From: Heliopora coerulea
Lineage: Eukaryota > Cnidaria > Anthozoa > Scleralcyonacea > Helioporidae
NCBI GenBank assembly: GCA_030142905.1
Contig: JASJOG010000173.1
Location: 638,752-702,751, forward strand
Reading direction: 5' to 3'
DNA length: 64,000 nt
The notes under the pieces are model-generated. The model was not told where the DNA came from and did not search any database. It saw only the letters and a list, made by a program, of their open reading frames with translations. The stretch's first letter is position 1. Each line of letters starts with the position of its first letter. Below are positions 54,181-64,000 of the stretch, in pieces. The position numbers and the translations under genes were made by a program.

Positions 54181-57100
54181 CCTAGGAGTGTGATGAAATT
54201 GTGTTATATGTGTTATATGTATATATATATAAATGTGCGACCTAAGCGGAAGCCACGATATATTAGTAATGATTGATGTAGTTTTATTGTTCTGAGTATC
54301 GAGCTTGACGATCGTTCATCTATCTTAATATATCCAAGCTCTCATGTTTTCTCAAACAAAAACTAAACTTACGAAGAAGAATCACGTCGAGTAGATGACT
54401 TGAAATGTTTAGACCTGCAGGATTGCAGTAGTAATATACTCAAAGTTCTGGCTCCCTAAGTACGTCTGGTGTAATGAAGTGTCGTCAGTGAATGTTTTAT
54501 TATAGTCTGTCGTTTTGTATTCACAGGAGATTTGAGAAGATTTTTATTTAGCGGTTTCGGTTAAGAGACAGATGCATGTATAATGACGTGAGAGCGAAGT
54601 GAGAAGAAAAAGGTGGTGCACGAGAGCATAGTCCCGAGTGAGACACCGATGCACTTAGAAAACTGTGGCGTGTTCTTTTTATCCATAAGTGAACATATAT
54701 GTGAAAATGAAATTGGTTTGGTTATCAAAGATGCAAGTTCAAAGCCTGCTCACGTCAACACTTTTTGAATCACTTTGGCAGAACTGGATAATAATGAAAT
54801 TTTTGGTTCATTCAGATACAGTTCAGTTATCGTATGGAACACAAAAATTAATGAGTTTGAATTAAGATCTTCAACAGAAATACAGAATTTAGATTCTTTA
54901 GATTTTTTTTTGGATGATGATAAGCTACTGAGCGTGCTATATTATGGCACTTTGTACTGTACTTTGATCTATAAGCATTCACGGTCCTCTGTTGTAGACC
55001 TAAGTTATCACGAGTTAAAAATTCAATGTTATTTCTGACAGACAATAAATCGATTTTAGCATTTTACTGACTCCGTCCTCACATGATACCCCGCCTTGAC
55101 GAGTAAAATTAGACCGTAGTATCGCCTGTAATTTGTAGGATAAAGCAAACAGTTTTAAGATAAATTTTCCTGTCAGGATTACTCAACCTCTTATTTACTG
55201 TTTGTTTTGTACTTCCCTTGGAGTAAAAACACCGCGATTTGTGATAATAAATCATGAAACATATCTAAATTTTTCGTAATTTCCTGCTGAAAGGGACGCA
55301 GTATCTAATTCACAGTAGTCGCAATTGCAATATTCTGCCACAGAGCTTTCATTTAAATGATTTGACTCAGCTATTTTTAATCTAAAATTATTAAGCATAC
55401 AATTCTGTCAAGCTTACTATTTCTCAATGTCTTTTAATAATTATACGGATATTTGAATGAAGTTTCAAAACAAATCATACAAATGTGACATTCGTAATTC
55501 GTAAATACCTGATCATAGTTGACGTGATTCTGAGAAATATAGAAGTGCCTTCACAAACTTTGCGGCTTCTTTTAGGACCCTTCTTTATCTTTCTTCTTCT
55601 GAAAGCCGCTTTTGTGCTTCTTTAAAGTAGAACCTCTCCAATATTCTCTCCATTATTCTCCTGTTGCCGTTTGTTAGTCATGACCGTCATGTTTTCTTGT
55701 CATGCAGCTGGCTTGAAATACTTGGTTTCTGATTTCTATAAGGAATTAGCCAGAGTGAAGCAATGAAAGTCTGAATGTGCAAGGAAGGTGTTTAAATATT
55801 CACACATGTTATAAAAGGAAGCTGGCAACAATTTTTCAATAATCATTTTACTTCTGACAAAGATATAGTCAGTCAATCCGTTAGGCCGAGTAATTGTATT
55901 TACCTATCACCAGTGAGACTTCAAAACAGTGCGAGATATTTTAGTGTCATGCGTAGTTGTCGTTTCAACAATTACCTTTTGGAATCGTCTGCATAGTTTT
56001 GAGAAATCGATTTATATGCACTTCACGAATTTATGTCAAAATTGCTGAAATAATTTTTTTTTTAGCTGTACAGAACTTTTGTTTTCAGTTTAAAGTTGCA
56101 TATAGAGTCTCTATTGGCACTGGCTAATTTTGTTTTAACTAAATTAGTTAACCTATTGAAGTTGAAGAATTACCTTATATCTTATCTCATCTTATCTATC
56201 TTATCCAATCGTATTCAAGTGCACAAAGTCTTGTCCTATTTTGTCGTATCTTGTCTTCTCTTGTTGTACCTTATCCTACCTCACGTTGAAAGGCATGATT
56301 TTGAATTTTTAGCTTGCCAAGACACCCGAAAAAAATTTCTTCCGAATTTTACCACCTCCTAAACAAATTTATTTACTTTCGTTGTTGCTGAGAGCTGATC
56401 ATGCAAAGCACATCCATGCGGGGATAAAAGTCTTTGACAAGCTACAAATTCGACCTTAAACCAACATGGCCGAGGTAGTGAATTGCAAAGTTGCATTTGT
56501 CAAATTCACAAGCTACTCAATCAAACTTCAATAACTGGCCAACTGAAATCATTCTTATTTTCCATCAAACTACAAAAAAATGTTCTATCTAACTCAATGT
56601 CAGCTTATTTAGTTAAAAAGGTGTGGGTTCAAAACTGTGTCCCAGAGTTTGTTTTAAGGTCGACAGTGTACTATAGAAGATGTAAGGTATTTGAAAAGAC
56701 TGTTTACTTAGGAAAGATCGAACTAAACATTCCAAACTCGACTTTAGAGCAATTCATAATGAACACTGTTCAAGTAACCTTGCTTTAAAAACCAATACCA
56801 GCCGACAATTTGAAAAAACATAAAACAGAACATAATCCGAAGATCAGCATCTTGAGAAATCCAAGATATGGATTGAAACAAGACGAGAAATGAGTTTGTG
56901 ATATTTTGATTTTTTTACAAAATCACTTGAAAAAGTTTATTGCTAGGCCATAAAAATGGCCCAAGCTTTAGAATTAGTGACCATACAAAACACCTTTTCG
57001 TTTAAATATTCTTACATGTTAAGATACTGAATATCTTACATGTTACTGTTAATGAAAATGGATATCTAATTATAGTAGCTGTATTAAAGAAGCAAAATTT

Positions 57101-57279
57101 GTTTTCTCTGAAAGACTTTGTGGTCGTATTTTCTATAGTTTGCCAGGAAAACATTTAACACATATAATTCAATTCTAAATTTTAGTATACTTAATTTAAT
57201 CCAAATGATTATTTTATCGAATGATCGCCCTTCTAATGTAAAATGACAAATAATTATCGTTATTACATTATTTTATCAG
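54181..57279. other. Long intron before the FN3 exon
   Basis: Begins with the junction of the shortened third unit, a short (TA)n, then the diverged fourth partial unit to ~54,715. At 56,175-56,285 there is a degenerate TCTTATC simple repeat. No exon recognised. Confidence 0.5.
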
Positions 57280-57564
57280 GTTTTAACGTCACGATTTTGG
57301 ATGTCAATGAAACTTATGCGAAGGTGTTCTGGAAAATCATCGGTTCCAATTGTGATCAGGTGACACTAAAAGGAAAGTACTGGCTTTCATTAAAGCAGGA
57401 TGACTCAACGTTATTTCGTGAGGATATTTATAACAATACTCCGATAAAAGCATTTGGTAACCTTATCCCATCAACTAAGTATGAGGTGCTCATAACGGAA
57501 GCATCTGAAAGGAATGGAGTCGGGATTGATATATTTCGGCATGCCTTCGAAACAAGTGCAATAG
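57280..57564 (+). CDS. Fibronectin type III exon
   Basis: 95 codons, phase 1 in (TTTTATCAG) and phase 1 out (ATAG|GTATGT). The sequence starts FNVTILDVNETYAKVFWKII, with Trp in strand B, then GKYWLSLKQ in strand C and LIPSTKYEVLITEASERNG in strands E-F with the hallmark Leu and Tyr of FN3 domains, ending in HAFETSAIG. One domain of normal length. It follows the discoidin modules in the receptor. Confidence 0.75.
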
Positions 57565-59245
57565 GTATGTTGAATTCACAACTCATTAGCATTCTATCAC
57601 CATTAGGAAGGGGGTGTGAAGATGAAATATACGGAATATAAAAAAACTTCATCTAACCGAGAATCTATGTAAGTATATACCTGAAATATGCGAAATCTGG
57701 TGTAAAATGCACTTGAAGCCATCAGGAACAAAAAAAAGTCCTCAGTATATGAAAAAAAACGAGCAGTTAGGAGTACCTTATCGTGTTCAAAAAAATAACA
57801 CGCGTTCTACGCACTCTCTTATTGGACGAGCCTCATTTTCTCTCAGAGTACAGAAACACGTTGATGTCATTTTCGTTTTGTATTTTACAGCACAGGAAAC
57901 GAGAAAAATACCAGAAAACACTCGGCTATCCCTGGTGTTTTCACTAGGCATTTTTCCGGTTGAATTGATGTCATTAATGTTTATCACAGCCCAGGAACAT
58001 TTAAGCAATTTTCTATTTCTTAATAAAACACGAAGCAATAGCCGAATGTTTCAGATCTGATAAAACGCGCATGGCAGATTTTTTTAATGACTTCTAAAAC
58101 AAACTCTTGAATACGCTAACTCTCGAAAAAGTTTGAAAATGAGTGTTTTCCAAGCGGCAAAAGTTACTTGGGAAAAAAAGAAGCGTCTTTTCACAACATT
58201 GAAGGACAAGACACGGTTATAATTTTCCTTTGAGTTTCCTAATGAATTATAACAAATTTTTTGAAATACTTTTAAATAAGACTAGAATCAAGTTGTCCAT
58301 GGTCAATTTGCATTATTCACCAAAGCTTTTAATACTGCTCAGAAATTAACAATTGGCACCCAACCCTAAAACTCTAATAAAATCTAATACTTATCTAAAT
58401 CTAATACTGATCTTTCGTCAACTTCATTTCTTCTCTGTTGTAAGTCTGAGCGAAGAGATGTTTTTAGAAGGTATACAAATTCATTGTTTCGATCAAGAGA
58501 CATAGTTTTACTCTAGTGCACATTTAACGTAATCTCAGTTTGGCTATGCCTGTTTTTTAAACTTAACATTTTATCAGAATTGGTTATAATAATTTCTCAC
58601 TCTCATTAATAAGTCATGAGTATATCATTCAATCAGATGCACTGAATGACACCACATGAGTGAACTTGAAGTACCACAGAAGGACTGGGCAGACGACTTG
58701 AACTGTTTGTTTAAACTCCTTTGGACTGAAAATGATAGTTCACGTATATGGAGTTAAAACATAATTTCACGCAATTGGTTCATTCATCGATACACTCATT
58801 ACTAGTACACTAATTCATTGTGCAAATACTCTAGTTGATTCTGAGAAGTCATTCAAAGACCTCCAATTCTGACCAAACCGTATTTTCAAGTACTCGCAAT
58901 TCGTTCCAATTCTCGGCTTCGCCTCGGAATAAAACGAATTCCTCCTACTTGAAAACTCGGTCTAGTCTTCATTGCCGGAATTTAAATATGACTTTTAGAA
59001 CACGTATCACGATTATGATCAACTCCCAGAGTCCAGTTTAAAGTTGTTCGGAATCACTAATATGAGTCATTGACACCAAAAAATTCGTCCTAGCAGAATC
59101 AAACTCATGAGACTTTTCAGCAAACTTTGCATGGTTCATCCCAGACTCAGCTAAAATACAGCTGACACTTTCTTCGTTCAGATCTTACTCTTTGTCATTC
59201 TTTGTTCAGATCTCACTCTTTGGTCTTTAACCTTTCTCTTTTTAG
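57565..59245. other. Intron with inverted dispersed repeat
   Basis: 57,765-58,025 is an inverted copy of the repeat at 341-760. Its translation in one frame is open for 117 codons but does not look like a real protein. Otherwise nothing recognised. Confidence 0.5.
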
Positions 59246-59533
59246 AAAATCCTCTCAAAGTTATGACAAACCTGTCCAGTTCATCAATAAAGACCAACTT
59301 GGGAAAAAGTGTCGCCATGCTCTGCGCAGCCACAGGAGAGCAGCCGGTGACGTTCACTTGGTTTAAGGATCTTAAGCCGATTAGCAGCTTCGTCGAAGTA
59401 CAAAATCCATTTCCTAGTTCAATACTAGTGATAAAATTGGAAGACAAAGGCAGTTTTGGAAATTATATCTGTCAAATTCGTGATAGATTCAGTAAAACGT
59501 CTCACACTGCTGTCGTTGCTGATTCGTCCACAG
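59246..59533 (+). CDS. Immunoglobulin-like domain exon
   Basis: 96 codons, phase 1 in (TTTCTCTTTTTAG) and phase 1 out (ACAG|GTTGAT). Ig hallmarks: strand B Cys in SVAMLCAATGEQP, strand C Trp in VTFTWFKDLKPI, and D-x-G-x-x-x-Y-x-C in EDKGSFGNYICQIRD. Probably an I-set-like domain. It is the membrane-proximal ectodomain module in this model. Confidence 0.85.
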
Positions 59534-62065
59534 GTTGATTACTTTTTGATTCATTCGTTATTTTGTTTGTTCATTCATTGATTCATTCGTTCATGCGTTC
59601 ATTTATTGATTCATTCGTTCATGCATTCATTCATTTGTTCATTTGTTTATTCGTTCATTTCGTTTATTTGTTTATTAATTTATTCATTCATTTGTTTTTT
59701 GATTTACTTATTCATTTACTTATTTATTTACTTATTTAACTACTAATTTATTCATTTACGTTCTTTTTTTAAAAATTGTCATTGCAATGACATCATAAGT
59801 GGATTACCAGACATGAACAGTCTATTCTTTTCTTAATCTGCATTTTATCAAATAGTCTTGATAGTCTTTGAAAAACTCATTTGTGAGCACTCGAAACAAG
59901 TGGCGTGCGGTCATATAAGAGCAAGCAAGCCCCGGTTGCCCAATAATACTTGGAAAAAGGGGATTTTTAGATCTATTTTCTAAAAAAATTAAAGTCGGTT
60001 AAATGCCATTATTGTTTATTTTCATCTTTTCGTGTTTACGTGATGATTGTGGTTGTTTCCTCCGTAAGTGCGTCAAGTGGATTAAAAGCAACTGATTTTC
60101 ATCCCTCTGCTGTGATTAGCTGTTGTTATATCACGATCTACTTAAGAATTCAATTTATTTCTTGATCGTTAACCAAGGCAAGCGCCGCTTGCTTTCAGAG
60201 CTCAAAACGTCCAATGCGCATGAGCTAGATTACTTTCAAAGGCTTGCAGTTAGCCGAATACATATGGTAGGCAATCGACGCTTCTTAGGACCACCACCTG
60301 ATAGTTGATTGGTCTAGCGTCAGCGTTCACAAGTAGTGTGACGAATTTATCTTTTGAGTATTCTATGAGACGTTTTAAACGTGGCCGGGAAGAAGCCTTG
60401 TCTTAAACTATAGGTGTTTAACTGTTCACAATAAGATATTGATAGACGGTGATATTTTCACTGCACTAAAAGGTAATGTTTACGAAATTATACTATATTA
60501 TAGACTGCCCTCAATAAATAAAATCTATCTATTCGTACAAGCTCTTTGCCGAAGGCACATTGAATCAGTGACGAAGATTTTGCCTGCACGCGACACATAA
60601 CACAATTCATCGACCAAAAGTTAACTAGGAGCGCTCCAGATTATACTTGACTGAGGTTTAGAAAATTCACTGATCGCACTCGGACGCTTTAGAATTTACT
60701 TGAGGATAGAACATGCCAAAAGCTGAGAAATAAGAATTGAGAATATCGTATTACATGATAACAAAATCCTTTTGATCAGTAAATACATGGCTGAATCTCT
60801 TAATATCGTAATCAAACCACACTTTTGAGCAAGCTCTTTCTTCCCCCCTTACGGCAGTCTTGGCTGACACAAATAAAAATGTCTTTTAATTCATGAGTAA
60901 AAACCGATCTGAATAACAGCCTTTTAATCAGATTAATTTTTCGCGAAACTTGCAGCTGAAATCGAAAACAAAATGCGCTTCTTGGGATTGTAAAATTCAA
61001 ACGTTTCAGGGGATATGCTCCCAAAACCCTTTATTAGGGCGTTCCCTTTATATCCCACGCAGCATGAGCGCTTGCCTAAAAATTTCAGTCACCGCACACC
61101 TCTGCTCGAAACCATGCTATTACGTATACTAATCAGTTACAATAGACAAATGCAAACAAATAGAGCTTATCCAATTTGGCTAAGAGTATAGTTAGTAAAA
61201 TGTCATTTTTTGTTTGTTTGTTTCTAGGTAAAACATATTCCGAAGAATAACGATATGAATTGTAACAAGATACGAGTCAATAATAAGATATCTTTGGATG
61301 GCTTTGAAATAATATCGAAATATTACAGTTTCAATCAAAATTTCTTCTTCTTGTTGACTTATATCTTGAGTTTTCAAGATGACGTTATCCTTCGGAATAT
61401 GTTTTCTCATCAAGTTTTTCAAAGTTGTCGGCTCGTTTTTATGAAGAGATACTCATGGAAACGTCATCCTCGTCCATAGTAGCTTCAAACGAATCGGAAA
61501 TAAAGCTCTAGTAAGCGTGTAAACCGTTGTGAATGGTGTAAAACCTACGTGAAAGTCCTCAATAGAACTGTAGCAATGCTAACAAGAAAACTATAAAACT
61601 ACAAAGCACTATGCAGTTCAGCATACCTCTTATCAAGAGCTACGTCTGCTAACTAAATTTCAAAACTTAACCAGTATTTATAATACCTAATTCATGTACG
61701 TCATATACGGGGGGCCGCAATGACATGTCTAAATAAAAACAATCGGAAATAATGGCAATTGATCGTCAAATTAGTCCAAGAAATGCATATATGAACGTTA
61801 CATATATCGATAAAAAAGGAGAAATCGCAAACGACTTCTAAATGTTAAAGCTAGATTAATAAAAATCGTTGCCCCGCTGCGTTTATGTCAAGACAGCTTC
61901 GACTAAAAATTACCCAGTGAAGTGGTCACAATTGGCAGTAAAAGAGGTACTGTTTGAGGGATGTATACCACAGTTGATTGCTATAATATGGTACAAAACT
62001 TTCTAGATTAATCAAAAGAAAGTGTTTCTTGTGAAATGTAACCATTCACAAACTTTTTTTTCCAG
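59534..62065. other. Intron before the transmembrane exon
   Basis: 59,545-59,765 is a degenerate ATTC/TTCA tetranucleotide repeat. No further exon seen up to the acceptor CTTTTTTTTCCAG at 62,065. Confidence 0.5.
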
Positions 62066-62385
62066 ATGATCAAAAGAAACAGCTCTTGATAGCTACAGGT
62101 ATCCTCGCTGTACTATTGTTTATTCTTATCCTCGTAGTTGGCTACCTCACCTATAGAGCTTTAGTCAAAGAAGGTAAAACCGAAATCAAGAAAGCAGACT
62201 TAGCAATGACCGATGTCGGGAATTGTGGAAGGAAAAGCACTGGTCACACTTCCACAAATCAAACTATCCCATCAGGCGATTTGCCAACAGAATTTGCAAC
62301 CCATGCCTCCCTTGGACGGACCAACGACGAAACGGATGAGAATCCTTATTATAATTTAAGGAAGAGTTCATACGAAAATCTCTAG
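62066..62385 (+). CDS. Transmembrane and ITIM-like tail, final exon
   Basis: Enters in phase 1 and reads DQKKQLLIATGILAVLLFIL then ILVVGYLTYRAL, a transmembrane helix. It is followed by a ~75-residue tail ending ENPYYNLRKSSYENL and TAG. SSYENL fits the ITIM consensus, NPYY fits NPxY, and YYN/YEN fit YxN SH2-binding motifs. The paralogous tail at 1397-1755 has Tyr where this one has His (TYTSL versus THASL). The product would signal through recruited kinases or phosphatases, not its own enzyme domain; this is inferred from motifs. Confidence 0.8.
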
Positions 62386-62598
62386 GACACGGAGGCATGA
62401 AAATTGTTGGTCGATGAGTTTTCGGGGAAGTTAGATGTTTTGATTTGACTTTCTGATAAATATTGCTTATCTTCTTTTAAAATTATATTTTGGAAAATTG
62501 CACTATTTTTTCAGATCAAAGTAGCTTTGTTTTACTAGTTTCACTGCGCAGACGAGACTACAAAAAGAATTAGCATATGCTTATACCCTGGAATGATT

Positions 62599-62604
62599 AA
62601 TAAA
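62599..62604 (+). promoter_or_regulatory. Candidate poly(A) signal AATAAA
   Basis: Lies 214 bases after the receptor stop codon, in ATTAATAAAGAAATGG. It is the first good AATAAA downstream of the stop. Confidence 0.5.
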
Positions 62605-64000
62605 GAAATGGTTCATGATTTGGCGTGCTCCATTCAGGTTATGGATGCAAGCGGAAGGTTGGGGTAGCACGAAAAAAGCGTAATCTTGTTGCTAATGGGT
62701 AGCTCTTTTTGGTTTACTGACACTAAAATTTGTTCTTGAAGCAAATGGTAAGCTCTGATAGGTTTACGAAGTAATAAGGATAACTTACTATTTGATAGTG
62801 AAAAGAGAGTTCGTTATTCGCAATAACTATTGCTGAGATTTTTGCTTATTTTATAAAAGAAATAGAAACTGTTTTGTCTATATGAAATGTTTATATAGCA
62901 TGATGCAAACACTTGGAGAGGTTGGTGGAAATCACAAGCAGCTGTGTTATACCTTGACCTTCGGTTTCCGGCGTGCGCAGCAGCTTTCGAGTTCTCCCAA
63001 TCGTCTCCTCGTCTTTGGATCAGGCTATATAAACACGATAAAACAATTTCTATTTCTTAACAAGTTCACTTACAGATACCACTTGCGCGTCTAGTATACT
63101 GAAATCAATGGCGTATGGAGAGGTTAATTGTGGCCTTAAACATTTCTATTGAACGTTTTCCTGAGTAATAAATCTTTATAGCTGTGAAGATGGGCGAATT
63201 GTACTCAGAAGCACAAAAATCCACAGCAAGTTTACGATTCAAAAACATTCAGAATATATCAGAATCCACCAAATTCACTGTAAGTAATGATGCATATTTT
63301 CATACACATTAGGGAATAAAATTTGCACACCTTTCCATGCTTGACAATTCAACATTTCAAGTCATTATTACACTCGTTTAACGTGAGCAAGGGGTCAAAC
63401 AAAAGTTTCTTTTACAAAATTAGAGCCTTTACCAAAAAATACCTAAAAATCTTATGCTGCATTAACCCTATTTAACATGGCATATCGGTATGCCCTTATT
63501 TCACATGGGGGGGGGGGGGGGGGCTTTTTTGGCCCTCCCTTAATTATTTCGAGGACGGGAAATGGGAAATGCATGAAACTTTGGGATATGCTAGAAAAAT
63601 ATATTACTAGTCAAAAAACATCAAAATATCTACAAAAAAATTTTTTTAAGTGCCTTTGCTGGGGGTCCGTTCAAGTCTATATGTGGAATTTTTCAATGCA
63701 TTCATTACATACCTAGCTTGCGTGCTTTGTGCATACTGTTCTTTTACAGGATGGACAACAATGCTTAGATTTTCCAAGTTTGTTCTTTTGTTCCTTGTAA
63801 TGAGGCTTCCCTTCAACTGTTCGATGCAGTAAAAGCATCTTTTTCGATCACTTGGAGCTTCAAGTGCTGCTGGTTGTTCGACATCCTGTCACTTGTAACT
63901 TTTGTAACTTTTCACACCTTTTTCAATACCTCAGATAAGTAGGGTTTCTAATCTGTTTTACACTTCTTTCTATACATCAAAATATCAATAATGGATTCAA
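62605..64000. other. Intergenic stretch
   Basis: Nothing coding recognised. About 62,960-63,065 resembles an end of the dispersed repeat at 57.8-58.0 kb (CAATTTCTATTTCTTAAC). A poly-G run of about 18 lies near 63,506-63,523. Confidence 0.45.

Larger units (their letters stand above)
42346..62604 (+). other. Gene model: discoidin-FN3-Ig membrane receptor
   Basis: Exons on one strand in order: signal peptide 42,346-42,409; discoidin halves 46,974-47,299 and 47,413-47,557 (repeated at +3118 and +6236); FN3 57,280-57,564; Ig 59,246-59,533; transmembrane and tail 62,066-62,385; AATAAA at 62,599. The signal exon ends in phase 1 and each module starts and ends in phase 1, so the whole chain reads through. 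With three discoidin domains the mature protein would have about 790 residues. It is a predicted type I membrane protein with adhesive ectodomain and a phosphotyrosine-type tail, without a kinase domain. Exon joining is inferred from splice consensus and phase; transcripts were not available. Confidence 0.7.

Noticed and set aside
57707..58060. 117-codon plus-strand ORF
   Set aside because: It lies inside an inverted dispersed repeat and has no domain or splice context.
62066..62385. Receptor tyrosine kinase
   Set aside because: The reading frame ends ~75 residues after the membrane helix; no kinase motifs are present downstream in the window.

Overview
This is a eukaryotic window, most likely from an anthozoan cnidarian such as a coral or sea anemone. 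The reasons are: phase-1 exons for an extracellular F5/8C (discoidin), fibronectin III and Ig receptor with consensus splice sites; Penelope-like retroelements ending in a GIY-YIG endonuclease; an L2/CR1-type LINE whose ORF1 carries an SGNH-hydrolase domain; and a Polinton/Maverick whose accessory proteins resemble those I associate with cnidarian Polintons. The organism call is inference; no species can be named from the sequence alone.

Layout. 1-2 kb: last exon (transmembrane plus tyrosine-motif tail) of a receptor gene that starts upstream of the window. 5.0-9.3 kb: a degenerate minisatellite and broken Penelope-like elements (PLEs), one carrying a 0.3-kb foldback insertion. 9.2-14.2 kb: twelve tandem copies of a ~0.42-kb unit made of PLE 3' sequence, a (TA)n run and a tRNA-like pol III promoter on the minus strand. 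14.2-19.1 kb: duplicated segments, each with a 64-nt signal-peptide exon. 19.1-23.2 kb: a LINE with two nonsense codons in ORF2.

23,810-41,392: a complete 17.6-kb Polinton/Maverick, with ~389-bp terminal inverted repeats, AG...CT termini and a perfect 6-bp target duplication (AAATGT). Genes are transcribed outward from ~35.1 kb. Leftward: a 545-aa membrane-anchored protein, probable penton, a phage-tail-like fibre, small membrane proteins, a SAP/NUMOD1-like protein and protein-primed DNA polymerase B. Rightward: integrase with chromodomain, an acidic membrane protein, major capsid protein, packaging ATPase and an accessory protein; a myristoylation-signal protein lies on the minus strand at the right end. 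PolB, integrase and several accessory genes carry frameshifts or stops, while capsid, fibre and ATPase genes are open. No maturation protease was recognised. The element also carries many tiny hairpins with three-base loops, and AT-rich hairpins at several gene ends.

42.3-62.6 kb: a receptor gene on the plus strand. It has a signal exon (42,346), an intron holding a PLE, a discoidin module present three times in near-identical 3118-bp tandem units, an FN3 exon (57,280), an Ig exon (59,246) and a final transmembrane/cytoplasmic exon (62,066-62,385) followed by AATAAA. All module boundaries inspected are phase 1, so domains can be gained or lost without breaking frame. The tail matches the ITIM consensus and is paralogous to the tail at 1.4-1.8 kb. 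The window is therefore a transposon-rich cluster of duplicating discoidin/Ig receptors into which a viral-type element has integrated.
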